From Pseudophaeobacter flagellatus (GTDB lineage: Bacteria; Pseudomonadota; Alphaproteobacteria; Rhodobacterales; Rhodobacteraceae), in assembly GCF_021228235.1 (NCBI RefSeq), contig NZ_JAJQRG010000003.1, forward strand, positions 62,001 to 126,000: a stretch of DNA of 64,000 nucleotides, given 5' to 3'. Of the stretch, positions 18,732-26,999 are shown piece after piece. Made by a program: the position numbers and the translations under genes. The notes beneath the pieces are model-generated. The model had not been told where the DNA came from. It saw only the letters and a list, made by a program, of their open reading frames with translations, and searched no databases. Every line of letters starts with the position of its first letter. Position 1 is the stretch's first letter.

Positions 18732-19469
18732 ATGCTGGAAATTTCATATCTGGGGGCGGCTTTTGCCGGATTGCTCAGCTTTTTCACCCCCTGCATCCTG
18801 CCAATGGTGCCGTTTTACCTGTCCTACCTGGGCGGGCTGTCGATGGCAGAGCTGCGCAGCGACGGCGAAATTGCACCGGGGGCGCAGCGGCGCATGGTAT
18901 TGGCGGCGGTCTGTTTTGCGGCCGGGGTCACATCAGTCTTTATGCTGATGGGCATGGGCGCCACCGCGCTGGGGCAGCTGTTTGGCCGTTATATGGAAAT
19001 CCTGTCCTACGGGGCGGCGGCGCTTTTGGTGGCGTTTGGCCTGCATTTTCTTGGGGTTATACGCATTCCCCTGCTGTACCGAGAAGCCAGGATGGAAAGC
19101 ACAGCAGACCCTTCGAGCCTGGCGGGGGCCTATCTGATGGGGCTGGCTTTTGGCTTTGGCTGGACGCCCTGCGTGGGGCCGGCGCTGGCCTCGATTCTGA
19201 TGGTGGCCTCGGGTCTGGGCGATATCTGGCGCGGCGGCGCATTGCTGCTGGTCTACGGCGCGGCGATGACGGCCCCCTTTGTGGTGGCCGCGCTGTTTGC
19301 CAAACCCTTCCTGGCTTGGGTGGCGCGCCACCGCACGGCCTTTCATTGGGTGGAAAAGATCATGGGCATCATGCTGATCCTATTTGCCATTCTGATCGTC
19401 ACTGGCGGGGTGCGCTGGATCGCCGACCTGATGATCCGCTGGATGCCGGGCTTTGCCTCGATTGGATAA
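18732..19469 (+). CDS. soxV: CcdA/DsbD-type membrane thiol-disulfide transporter SoxV
   Basis: 245 residues from ATG 18732; GTG 18729 is directly in front and equally placed for the AGGAAGGA ribosome site. Six membrane helices in the CcdA fold, with the paired cysteines in 'FFTPCILPMVPFYLSYLGG' and 'FGWTPCVGPALASIL'. SoxV carries electrons from cytoplasmic thioredoxin across the membrane to SoxW (and probably SoxS) to keep periplasmic Sox proteins reduced. It leads the soxVW-XYZABCD arm. Confidence 0.92.
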   Translation: MLEISYLGAAFAGLLSFFTPCILPMVPFYLSYLGGLSMAELRSDGEIAPGAQRRMVLAAVCFAAGVTSVFMLMGMGATALGQLFGRYMEILSYGAAALLVAFGLHFLGVIRIPLLYREARMESTADPSSLAGAYLMGLAFGFGWTPCVGPALASILMVASGLGDIWRGGALLLVYGAAMTAPFVVAALFAKPFLAWVARHRTAFHWVEKIMGIMLILFAILIVTGGVRWIADLMIRWMPGFASIG

Positions 19470-19504
19470 GGCGATACATCAACTGGATAATCCGGGAGGA
19501 AACG

Positions 19505-20113
19505 ATGAAGCACTGGATATTGAACCTTGCCGCTTTGGCGCTGGCGGTGACGATGCTGGCTATACCAGTGTTGGCAATGGAGGCTCGCGCAGCAGAGCTG
19601 GACGATGACGGGCTGCACAAGACGCCCTGGATGCGCGAGACCTTCAAAGATCTGCGCGAGGACCTGGAAGAGGCAAATGCCGAGGGCAAGCGCCTGGTGC
19701 TGTTCTTTGAACAACGCGGCTGCATCTACTGCACCAAGATGCATGAGGAGGTCTTTCCGCGGCCCGAAGTGGGGGGCTATATCGCCGACAACTATTTTGT
19801 CGTGCAGTTGAACCTGCATGGCGATATCGAGGTCACGGATTTTGACGGCGAAACCCTGGCGGAAAAGGACATGGCGCGCAAATGGGGCGTACTGTTCACC
19901 CCGACGATTCTGTTCCTGCCGGAAGAGGTAGCGGTAGGGACGAGCGCGCCCAAGGCCGCCGTGGCGATGATGCCGGGCGCCTTTGGTGTCGGCACCACGC
20001 TGGACATGTTTACCTGGGTAAGAGAAAAGCGGTATCTCCTTGACAACGGAGAGGATTTTCAGCGCTATCACGCGCGGCGCGTTTCGGAACGCGACAATGG
20101 GGCAACCGATTGA
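19505..20113 (+). CDS. soxW: Periplasmic thioredoxin SoxW
   Basis: 202 residues from ATG 19505 (GGGAGGAAACG upstream). A signal peptide (~1-28) ends at about MEARA. The thioredoxin fold has the redox motif C-I-Y-C in 'FFEQRGCIYCTKMHEEVFPR' and cis-Pro region 'WGVLFTPTILFLP'. SoxW is the periplasmic partner of SoxV. 35 bases after soxV, same operon. A second hydrophilic tail of ~60 residues after the fold is usual for this family. Confidence 0.92.
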   Translation: MKHWILNLAALALAVTMLAIPVLAMEARAAELDDDGLHKTPWMRETFKDLREDLEEANAEGKRLVLFFEQRGCIYCTKMHEEVFPRPEVGGYIADNYFVVQLNLHGDIEVTDFDGETLAEKDMARKWGVLFTPTILFLPEEVAVGTSAPKAAVAMMPGAFGVGTTLDMFTWVREKRYLLDNGEDFQRYHARRVSERDNGATD

Positions 20114-20135
20114 AAGCAGGCGAACAAATATAATA

Positions 20136-20151
20136 ATTCATAATATTGAAT
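20136..20151. promoter_or_regulatory. Candidate SoxR operator upstream of soxX
   Basis: A perfect ATTC-N8-GAAT palindrome with central ATAATATT, 89 bases before the soxX ATG, inside an AT-rich stretch (20125-20160) that contrasts with the GC-rich genes around it. It fits a SoxR/SqrR-family operator over a soxX promoter. Confidence 0.7.
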
Positions 20152-20239
20152 TTGTTGTTGCGTTTTCAGAGGGCGGTGCCCTACGATAGACGACAGCTAA
20201 GCCCGCGCACCATGCGGGCGGCAGCCAACGGGAGGAACC

Positions 20240-20716
20240 ATGAAGAGACTATCTCTTACACTGGCCGCGTGCCTGATCGGGAGTGCAGCCCTCGCGGCCG
20301 AGGTCGCGCCAAAGGATGTGCAGTTTGACGAATACGGGGCGGTTGCGGCCTCCTTGACTGGCACAGCAGGGGATGCGGCAAGTGGCGCCGTGATTGCGGG
20401 CACTAAATCGCAGGGCAACTGCATCGCCTGCCATCAGATCACTGCGCTGGCAGAGGTGCCGTTTCATGGTGAAATCGGCCCCTCGCTGGATGGCGCTGGC
20501 GATCGCTGGAGCGAAGCAGAGCTGCGCGGGCTGATGACCAATGCCAAGATGACCTTTGACGGCACCATGATGCCGGCCTTCTACAAGGTCGAAGGCTTTA
20601 TTCGTCCTGGCGACGCCTATACTGGCAAGGCCCCAACAGAGGCGCTGACGCCGATCCTGTCTGCACAGCAGATCGAAGATGTCGTTGCCTTCATCGCAAC
20701 GCTGAAAGAAGAGTAA
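20240..20716 (+). CDS. soxX: c-type cytochrome SoxX
   Basis: 158 residues with a signal peptide ending near ALAAE. One class I heme site, 'GNCIACHQI', with an axial Met candidate in 'GTMMPAFYKVEGF'. SoxX pairs with SoxA; the SoxXA cytochrome oxidatively attaches thiosulfate to the SoxY carrier. RBS GGGAGGAACC. First gene of the soxXYZA set, after its own putative operator. Confidence 0.95.
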   Translation: MKRLSLTLAACLIGSAALAAEVAPKDVQFDEYGAVAASLTGTAGDAASGAVIAGTKSQGNCIACHQITALAEVPFHGEIGPSLDGAGDRWSEAELRGLMTNAKMTFDGTMMPAFYKVEGFIRPGDAYTGKAPTEALTPILSAQQIEDVVAFIATLKEE

Positions 20717-20764
20717 AGCCAGGGCTGCATGCCCTGCCGCTTTGCGGAACGTCAAAGGAGACAT

Positions 20765-21190
20765 ATGATGGAGTTCTCACGCCGTGAGACCCTGGGCCTG
20801 GCCCTGGGTGCTGCTGTGATGACAGTGCTGCCGCTGCGGGCCAGTGCCAGCAGCAGCGTAGACGAGCGGATCGCCGCCTTCACCGGCGGTGCCGATATGG
20901 CCGATTCCGGGATCGAGCTGACCGCGCCGGAAATTGCTGAAAACGGCAATACCGTGCCAATTGAGGTTAGCGCCCCTGGGGCCACCGCAATTATGGTTTT
21001 GGCCACTGGCAACCCAACGCCTGGCGTTGCGACCTTTACCTTTGGTCCGCTGGCTGCCAGCCAGTCTGCCGCCACCCGGATCCGTTTGGCCGGCACCCAG
21101 GATGTGGTTGCCATCGCTAAACTGGCCGATGGCAGCTTTGCCAAGGCGAGCGCCGCTGTGAAAGTGACAATCGGGGGCTGTGGCGGCTAA
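20765..21190 (+). CDS. soxY: Sulfur carrier subunit SoxY
   Basis: 141 residues from ATG 20765 (ATG 20768 also possible; AAGGAG at 20755-20760). Tat-type signal 'FSRRETLGLALGAAVMT'. The C-terminus ends in the family hallmark swinging arm '...TIGGCGG', whose Cys carries the sulfur intermediates through the cycle. With SoxZ it forms the periplasmic carrier on which SoxXA, SoxB and SoxCD act. Confidence 0.96.
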   Translation: MMEFSRRETLGLALGAAVMTVLPLRASASSSVDERIAAFTGGADMADSGIELTAPEIAENGNTVPIEVSAPGATAIMVLATGNPTPGVATFTFGPLAASQSAATRIRLAGTQDVVAIAKLADGSFAKASAAVKVTIGGCGG

Positions 21191-21258
21191 GCGATACGCC
21201 CCGCACCATCCCCGAAGAGGGCCGCAAAGACGGCCTTAAATACGAAGGAGTTTAAGAC

Positions 21259-21588
21259 ATGGCATCCGGTGTAAAACCCCGCGTCAAAGTCCCCAAGACG
21301 GCAAGTGCTGGTGAGGCAATCACCATCAAGACCCTGATCAGCCACCAGATGGAAAGCGGTCAGCGCAAGGATAAAGAGGGCAACGTTATTCCGCGCTCGA
21401 TCATCAATCGGTTTACCTGTGAATTCAACGGTCAGCTGGTCGTGGATGTCGCGATTGAACCTGCGGTTTCGACCAACCCCTATTTCCAGTTCGAGGCCAT
21501 TGTGCCAGAGGCCGGCGACTTTGCCTTTACCTGGTATGACGACGATGGCTCTGTTTATGAGACATCCAAATCGGTCGCTATCGCCTGA
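21259..21588 (+). CDS. soxZ: Sulfur carrier partner SoxZ
   Basis: 109 residues, no own signal peptide, as expected for a protein co-exported with SoxY by the Tat system. 'RVKVPKTASAGEAITIKTLISHQMESG' and 'NPYFQFEAIVPEAGDFAFTWYDDDG' match the SoxZ beta-sandwich. AAGGAG sits before ATG 21259; 68 bases after soxY. Confidence 0.95.
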   Translation: MASGVKPRVKVPKTASAGEAITIKTLISHQMESGQRKDKEGNVIPRSIINRFTCEFNGQLVVDVAIEPAVSTNPYFQFEAIVPEAGDFAFTWYDDDGSVYETSKSVAIA

Positions 21589-21613
21589 TCCCTTCCGGAT
21601 CTCAAAGGCACGG

Positions 21614-21641
21614 CACCCTGGCCGCATTTGTGGCCAGGGTG
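21614..21641. terminator. Strong hairpin between soxZ and soxA
   Basis: Ten-base perfect arms (21614-21623 and 21632-21641) around an 8-base loop, 26 bases after the soxZ stop. No T run follows, so it may act as an RNA-stability or attenuation element that sets SoxYZ above downstream proteins, rather than as a full terminator. Confidence 0.55.
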
Positions 21642-21663
21642 GATACCCAAGGGAGGACAAGGA

Positions 21664-22515
21664 ATGAACTATAAGGCGCTTACCGCCATCGCTGTCGCAC
21701 TGAGCCTGCCGCTTTCTGCCTATGCGGATGCGGACGACGATACGCTGGTGCTCAACGAAGAAGACACGCTGGTGACAAAAACCGCAGCCCCCGCCCATGT
21801 GGCGGATGCGCTGGACGAGATCATGTCCGGCTGGCACTTCCGCTCGGATGAAACCCAGGCCCTGCAGATGGACGATTTTGAAAACCCCGCCATGGTGTTT
21901 GTCGACAAGGCCTATGATGCCTGGAACACCGCTGAGGGATCCGAGGGCAAATCCTGCGCCTCTTGTCACGATGACGTGGAAGAGAGCATGGCAGGCGTGC
22001 GCGCGGTCTATCCCAAGTGGAACGAAGCGGCCGGCGAAGTGCGCACCCTTGCGATGCAGGTCAATGACTGCCGCGAAAACCAGATGGGTGCCAAGGCGTG
22101 GAAATACACGGGCGGTGATATGACCGCGATGGAGGCGCTGATCTCGGTGCAGTCGCGCGGCATGCCGGTCAATGTGGCTATCGACGGCCCGGCCCAGTCT
22201 GCCTGGGAACAGGGCAAAGAGTTGTATTACACCCGCACCGGCCAGCTGGAACTGTCCTGTGCCAATTGCCACGAGGACAGCTATGGCAAGATGATCCGCG
22301 CGGATCACCTGAGCCAGGGCCACATCAACGGCTTTCCGACCTATCGTCTGAAAAACGCCAAGCTCAACAACGTGCAGGCCCGCTTCAAAGGCTGCGTGCG
22401 CGACACCCGCGCCGAGACCTACAAGCCCGGCTCGTCAGAGTTTGTGGCGCTGGAACTCTATGTCGCGTCCCGCGGCAATGGCCTCTCGGTCGAGGGCCCT
22501 TCGGTCCGCAACTAA
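21664..22515 (+). CDS. soxA: Diheme cytochrome SoxA
   Basis: 283 residues from ATG 21664 (GGGAGGA upstream), signal peptide ending near AYADA. Two heme-binding motifs, 'KSCASCHDD' and 'LSCANCHED', so this is the diheme form. The conserved catalytic Cys, ligand of the active-site heme and site of persulfide modification, is in 'RFKGCVRDTRAE'. Works with SoxX to load thiosulfate onto SoxY. Confidence 0.95.
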   Translation: MNYKALTAIAVALSLPLSAYADADDDTLVLNEEDTLVTKTAAPAHVADALDEIMSGWHFRSDETQALQMDDFENPAMVFVDKAYDAWNTAEGSEGKSCASCHDDVEESMAGVRAVYPKWNEAAGEVRTLAMQVNDCRENQMGAKAWKYTGGDMTAMEALISVQSRGMPVNVAIDGPAQSAWEQGKELYYTRTGQLELSCANCHEDSYGKMIRADHLSQGHINGFPTYRLKNAKLNNVQARFKGCVRDTRAETYKPGSSEFVALELYVASRGNGLSVEGPSVRN

Positions 22516-22524
22516 ACACATCTG

Positions 22525-22552
22525 CACCCCGCGTCTGTTCTGGCGTGGGGTG
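22525..22552 (+). terminator. Hairpin after soxA
   Basis: Arms 22525-22533 and 22544-22552 pair over 9 positions (one G-T) with a 10-base loop, followed by TTTCG, 9 bases past the soxA stop. A partial terminator; soxB then has its own putative operator downstream. Confidence 0.55.
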
Positions 22553-22567
22553 TTTCGCTCTTATCTA

Positions 22568-22583
22568 ATTCATAAATGCGAAT
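22568..22583. promoter_or_regulatory. Candidate SoxR operator upstream of soxB
   Basis: A perfect ATTC-N8-GAAT palindrome, 47 bases before the soxB ATG, again within an AT-rich patch. An overlapping AATATGAATCATATT inverted repeat (22581-22595) sits next to it. Confidence 0.7.
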
Positions 22584-22629
22584 ATGAATCATATTTGCCG
22601 CTTATGGTTGCACAGGATGATAGATAGAC

Positions 22630-24327
22630 ATGATCTCGCGCCGTGATTTTTTGCAGGTCTCAATGGCCACCACCGCCTTGGTAGGGGCCTCTGGTTTTGG
22701 CAACTGGGGCCGTCTGGCCGCGCAGCAAAGCCTGACACAGGATCAGCTGCTGCAGTTTGACACCTATGGCAATATCAGCCTGATCCACATCACTGATATC
22801 CATGGGCAGCTGAAACCGATCTATTTCCGCGAACCTTCGGTCAACCTGGGCGTTGGTGGCAACAAGGGTCATGTGCCCCATATCACCGGTGCCGATTTCC
22901 GCCGTGCCTATGGCATCAATGATGGCAGCCCTTCGGCCTATGCGCTGACCCATGATGATTTCTCGGCGCTGGCGCAGGGCTATGGCCGGGTTGGCGGGCT
23001 GGACCGGGTGTCCACTGTGATCAACGCCATCCGGGCTGATCGCCCCGATGCGCTGTTGCTGGATGGCGGCGATACCTGGCATGGCTCCTACACCTGCCAT
23101 CAGACGGCGGGCCAGGATATGGTCAACGTGATGAACGCGCTGAAGCCTGACGCCATGACCTTTCACTGGGAATTCACGCTTGGGTCAGACCGGGTGAATG
23201 AAATTGTCGAAGGCCTGCCCTTTGCGGCACTGGGGCAGAATATCTTTGATTCTGAATGGGATGAACCGGCCGAGCTGTTTAAACCCTACAAGTTCTTTGA
23301 CCGGGGCGGCGCCAAAGTGGCTGTCATTGGTCAGGCCTTTCCCTATATGCCCATTGCCAACCCCGGCTGGATGTTCCCGGAATACTCCTTTGGGATCCGT
23401 GATGAGCACATGCAGGAGATGGTTGATGAGGTCCGCGCAGCGGGTGCCGATGTGGTGGTTCTGCTGTCGCACAACGGCTTTGACGTGGATAAGAAAATGG
23501 CCGGTGTTGTCAGCGGCATTGACGTCATCTTGTCGGGCCACACCCATGATGCGCTGCCAGAACCGGTTTTGATCGGCAAGACGCATATCATTGCGTCCGG
23601 CTCCAATGGTAAGTTTGTATCCCGTGTAGATCTGGATGTGCGTGACGGCCAGATGATGGGCATTCGCCATAAGCTGATCCCGATCTTTGCAGATGTGATT
23701 GCACCCGATCCGGTGATCTCGCAGTTGATTGACGAGCAGCGCGCCCCCTATGCCGACCAGTTGGCCGAGGTGATTGGGCAGACCGATTCCCTGTTGTACC
23801 GGCGTGGCAATTTCAACGGCACTTGGGATGATCTGATCTGTGATGCCCTGCTCAGCGAACGTGAAGCCGATATCGCCATGTCGCCCGGCGTGCGGTGGGG
23901 ACCATCGCTGGTGCCGGGCGATGACATCACCCGCGAAGACATCTGGAACGTGACCTCGATGAGCTATGGCGCGGCCTACCGGTCAGAGATGACCGGGGAA
24001 TTCATCAAGGTGATCCTTGAAGACGTCGCCGATAACATCTTTAACCCGGATCCCTATTACCAGCAGGGCGGTGACATGGTGCGCATTGGTGGCATGGGCT
24101 ACCGGATCGACATCACCAAACCGCAGGGCGAACGCATCAGCGAGATGACCCTGCTGAAAACCGGTGAAATGATCGATGCCGACAAATCCTATGTTGTGTC
24201 CGGCTGGGCTAGCGTGAATGAGGGGACCGAAGGCCCGATGATCTGGGATGTGGTCGAGGATCATATCCGCAAGCAGGGAACCGTCTCTGTGAACCCGAAT
24301 ACAACGGTCAAGGTGGTGGGCGCTTAA
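22630..24327 (+). CDS. soxB: Sulfate thiohydrolase SoxB
   Basis: 565 residues. Tat signal 'SRRDFLQVSMATTALVGA'. Dimanganese metallophosphatase fold of the 5'-nucleotidase family: 'ITDIHGQ' (~residue 55), 'LLLDGGDTWHGSYT', 'VVLLSHNGFDVDKKMA', 'DVILSGHTHDALP' supply the metal ligands. SoxB hydrolyses sulfate from the SoxY-bound sulfonate. The gene lies between two candidate SoxR operators. Confidence 0.96.
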   Translation: MISRRDFLQVSMATTALVGASGFGNWGRLAAQQSLTQDQLLQFDTYGNISLIHITDIHGQLKPIYFREPSVNLGVGGNKGHVPHITGADFRRAYGINDGSPSAYALTHDDFSALAQGYGRVGGLDRVSTVINAIRADRPDALLLDGGDTWHGSYTCHQTAGQDMVNVMNALKPDAMTFHWEFTLGSDRVNEIVEGLPFAALGQNIFDSEWDEPAELFKPYKFFDRGGAKVAVIGQAFPYMPIANPGWMFPEYSFGIRDEHMQEMVDEVRAAGADVVVLLSHNGFDVDKKMAGVVSGIDVILSGHTHDALPEPVLIGKTHIIASGSNGKFVSRVDLDVRDGQMMGIRHKLIPIFADVIAPDPVISQLIDEQRAPYADQLAEVIGQTDSLLYRRGNFNGTWDDLICDALLSEREADIAMSPGVRWGPSLVPGDDITREDIWNVTSMSYGAAYRSEMTGEFIKVILEDVADNIFNPDPYYQQGGDMVRIGGMGYRIDITKPQGERISEMTLLKTGEMIDADKSYVVSGWASVNEGTEGPMIWDVVEDHIRKQGTVSVNPNTTVKVVGA

Positions 24328-24341
24328 CCCCTGCATTTGGG

Positions 24342-24372
24342 GCGCCGCTCTGGGGTCTGGCCCGGGCGGCGC
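24342..24372. terminator. Hairpin between soxB and soxC
   Basis: Perfect 7-base GC arms (24342-24348 and 24366-24372) with a 17-base loop, followed by TTCGTTT. Third such structure at a sox gene junction; probably a partial terminator or RNA-processing element. Confidence 0.45.
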
Positions 24373-24398
24373 TTCGTTTGACCAAAATTTTTTGCGCT

Positions 24399-24424
24399 GA
24401 TAAATTCAAAAACACGAATTTATC
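24399..24424. promoter_or_regulatory. Candidate SoxR operator upstream of soxC
   Basis: The longest of the set: GATAAATTC, eight bases, GAATTTATC, a perfect 9-base dyad containing ATTC-N8-GAAT (24404-24419). It ends 19 bases before the soxC ATG, where a bound repressor would also block the ribosome-binding region of the transcript start. Confidence 0.75.
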
Positions 24425-24443
24425 GATGTGAGGAGAAGAGAAA

Positions 24444-25730
24444 ATGAGCGACAAAGCAGATAAATTTGTGCCCTCGCGCCGCCAGTTTCTGGCCGGAGCT
24501 GCGGCGGCTGGGGCAGGTGCCGCAGCCACGGGTGCGGCGCAGGCCGCCGGGCAGGCGGATCCGCTGATCACCGAGGTACAGGACTGGGCCAGCGGCCTAG
24601 GCGATGGTGTTGATGCCACCCCCTACGGGTTGCCTATCCGGTTTGAACAGGATGTGGTGCGGCGCAATGTGGAATGGCTGACAGCCGATACCATTTCCTC
24701 GATCAATTTCACGCCCATTCATGCACTTGACGGCACCATCACGCCGCAGGGCTGCGCCTTTGAGCGGCATCATTCGGGTGCTATCGAACTGGCGAAAGAA
24801 GACTACCGGCTGATGATCAACGGGCTGGTCGACCGCCCGCTGGTGTTCTCTTATGCCGATCTAGAGCGCTTTCCCCGCGAAAACCGGGTGTATTTCTGCG
24901 AATGCGCGGCAAATTCTGGCATGGAATGGGCGGGTGCCCAGCTGAACGGTGCGCAGTTCACCCATGGCATGATCCATAATATGGAATATTCGGGGGTCTC
25001 TCTGCGCAGTCTGCTGGAAGAGGCCGGGCTGGCGGCTGCAGGCGATTTCAAGGACAAATGGGTCTATGTAGAGGGCGCGGATGCCTCCTCCAATGGGCGT
25101 TCCATTCCGCTGGAAAAGGCGCTGGATGATGTTCTGGTGGCCTTCAAGGCCAATGGCGAAGCCCTGCGCAAGGAACATGGCTATCCTGTCCGTCTGGTTG
25201 TGCCCGGCTGGGAAGGCAACATGTGGATCAAGTGGCTGCGCCGTATCGAGGTGACGGATGGCCCGGTCGAGAGCCGCGAAGAGACCTCTAAATACACCGA
25301 TACAATGGAAGATGGCTCGGCGCGTAAATGGACCTGGGAGATGGATGCAAAATCCGTCATCACCAGCCCCAGCCCGCAGGCGCCTATTACCCATGGCACT
25401 GGCCCGCTGGTGATCACTGGACTTGCCTGGTCCGGGCGCGGCGCGATCACGGGCGTTGATGTGTCGAAGGATGGTGGCAAGACCTGGGCTGAGGCCCGTC
25501 TGGCGGCGCCAGGCACCGACAAGGCGCTGACTCGGTTCTACCTGGATACCGATTGGGACGGCTCTGAAATGCTGCTGCAGGCCCGTGCACGAGACAGCTC
25601 TGGCTATGTACAGCCGACCAAGACGCAGCTGCGCGAGGTGCGCGGACTGAACTCTATTTACCATAATAATGCCATCCAGACCTGGTGGGTCAAAGCCGAT
25701 GGGGAGGCAGAAAATGTCGAAGTTTCCTAA
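24444..25730 (+). CDS. soxC: Sulfane dehydrogenase molybdoprotein SoxC
   Basis: 428 residues. Tat signal 'SRRQFLAGAAAAGAGAAATG' followed by a sulfite-oxidase-type molybdopterin domain and a Mo-cofactor dimerisation domain (~300-428). 'VYFCECAANSGMEW' holds the Mo-ligand cysteine candidates C152/C154, and 'VPGWEGNMWIKWLRRIEV' is typical. With SoxD it removes six electrons from the SoxY-bound sulfane sulfur; its presence means thiosulfate can be oxidised fully to sulfate without storing sulfur globules. Confidence 0.96.
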   Translation: MSDKADKFVPSRRQFLAGAAAAGAGAAATGAAQAAGQADPLITEVQDWASGLGDGVDATPYGLPIRFEQDVVRRNVEWLTADTISSINFTPIHALDGTITPQGCAFERHHSGAIELAKEDYRLMINGLVDRPLVFSYADLERFPRENRVYFCECAANSGMEWAGAQLNGAQFTHGMIHNMEYSGVSLRSLLEEAGLAAAGDFKDKWVYVEGADASSNGRSIPLEKALDDVLVAFKANGEALRKEHGYPVRLVVPGWEGNMWIKWLRRIEVTDGPVESREETSKYTDTMEDGSARKWTWEMDAKSVITSPSPQAPITHGTGPLVITGLAWSGRGAITGVDVSKDGGKTWAEARLAAPGTDKALTRFYLDTDWDGSEMLLQARARDSSGYVQPTKTQLREVRGLNSIYHNNAIQTWWVKADGEAENVEVS

Positions 25731-26790
25731 ATACCTGGCAGCAGGGGTTTTTGCCCTTACCTGTGGCACCCCGCTATGGGCTGATGGCTTAGGTCTGGGG
25801 CGTGTGGCGCTGCCAGAAGAGATCGCCGCCTGGGATCTCGACGTATCGCCAGACGGGACTGGCCTGCCGCCGGGGTCTGGCGATGTCTGGACCGGCGAAG
25901 AGATCTTTGCTGAGAAATGCGCCGTCTGCCATGGCGATTTTGCCGAAGGGGTTGGTAACTGGCCCAAACTCGCTGGCGGGCGTGGCACGCTGGACCGCGA
26001 GGATCCACTGAAAACTGTCGGGTCATACTGGCCCTACCTGTCAACCGGCTGGGATTATATCAATCGCTCAATGCCCTTTGGCGCGGCGCAGACGCTGGAG
26101 CCGGATGAAGTCTATGCAATCCTGGCCTATATTCTGTATTCCAACGATCTGGTGGACGAGGATTTCACCCTCTCACAAGAGAACTTCACCTCTGTTTCAA
26201 TGCCAAATGCGCAGGGTTTCTTTGTCGATGACCGGCTGACAAGCGAGCAGTATTTCTGGACCACAGAGCCCTGCATGCAAGACTGCAAAGAGACGGTTGA
26301 AATTACCATGCGAGCGCGGGTTCTTGATGTAACACCGGAAGAAACCGCCGCGTCCGAGGCCGGGACCGCAAGCGCCGCTGAAGCCACAGAAGCCACAGAA
26401 GCCACAGAAGCCGTTGAAGCGGCCCCGGTGGTGCAAGAGGATCCGGTTGAAGAGGCAGCGGTTTTGTTGGACCCGGAATTGGTCGCCAAGGGGGGCAAGG
26501 TGTTCAAGAAATGCAAGGCCTGCCATCGGGTGGGCGAGGGGGCCAAGAACGGTACCGGCCCCGTGCTGAACGCGATTGTCGGAAGCACGGCAGGGCAGGT
26601 TGACGGTTTTCGCTATTCCAAGGTGATGACCGCTGCGGGCGAGGACGGTCTGATCTGGAACGAAGCTGAACTTGCCGCCTTTCTGACCAAGCCGCGCGCA
26701 TACATGAAGGGGACAAAGATGTCCTTTGCAGGCCTGCGCAAAGAGGCGGATATCGAGGCCATTCTTGCCTATCTGAAAAGCTTGGACTAG
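25714..26790 (+). CDS. soxD: Diheme cytochrome SoxD
   Basis: 358 residues from ATG 25714 (GGGAGG upstream), overlapping soxC by 17 bases. Signal peptide ending near LWADG. Two heme sites, 'EKCAVCHGDF' (N-terminal SoxD-specific domain) and 'KKCKACHRVG' (C-terminal cytochrome c domain with axial Met near 'KGTKMSFAGL'). An Ala/Glu/Thr-rich linker with short repeats joins them. Electron-accepting partner of SoxC. Last gene of the cluster, ended by a strong terminator. Confidence 0.95.
   Translation: MSKFPKYLAAGVFALTCGTPLWADGLGLGRVALPEEIAAWDLDVSPDGTGLPPGSGDVWTGEEIFAEKCAVCHGDFAEGVGNWPKLAGGRGTLDREDPLKTVGSYWPYLSTGWDYINRSMPFGAAQTLEPDEVYAILAYILYSNDLVDEDFTLSQENFTSVSMPNAQGFFVDDRLTSEQYFWTTEPCMQDCKETVEITMRARVLDVTPEETAASEAGTASAAEATEATEATEAVEAAPVVQEDPVEEAAVLLDPELVAKGGKVFKKCKACHRVGEGAKNGTGPVLNAIVGSTAGQVDGFRYSKVMTAAGEDGLIWNEAELAAFLTKPRAYMKGTKMSFAGLRKEADIEAILAYLKSLD
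26380..26415 (+). repeat. 9-base tandem repeat in the soxD linker
   Basis: GAAGCCACA occurs three times in a row (26380-26406) followed by a variant GAAGCCGTT, coding for repeated Glu-Ala-Thr. It keeps the frame and lies in the flexible linker between the two cytochrome domains, so copy number can vary between strains without damage. Confidence 0.85.
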
Positions 26791-26832
26791 GCTGCTTGGC
26801 CAGTTTTGGCGGCCCGTTTTGGTAGTATGTGG

Positions 26833-26866
26833 CGCAGGCTCCGGAACTCTCCGGAGCCTGCGTTTT
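26833..26866 (+). terminator. Rho-independent terminator of the sox operon
   Basis: Perfect 13-base arms (26833-26845, 26850-26862) with loop ACTC, then TTTTCGTTT, 42 bases after the soxD stop. Confidence 0.92.
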
Positions 26867-26999
26867 CGTTTCCGCCAGCAGGCAGAGCAGATATAAAGAG
26901 AAATGCGCGACATAAACCCGACGCCATTAACCTCATCATCATGAATTTTAGACAACTTGGCCCGCAACGTTGATTCAAATTGAGACCTAGAGGTGGTGT

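Noticed and set aside
21187-22323. 378-codon minus-strand frame opposite soxZ and soxA
   Set aside because: Shadow of GC-rich coding sequence; rich in His/Arg/Gly without domain features, while soxZ and soxA are certain.
24861-25988. 375-codon minus-strand frame opposite soxC and soxD
   Set aside because: Antisense shadow; composition typical of reverse-frame translation in GC-rich genes.
26380-26415. CRISPR-like or mobile repeat
   Set aside because: Nine-base in-frame tandem units inside the soxD linker; simple coding repeat with no spacers.
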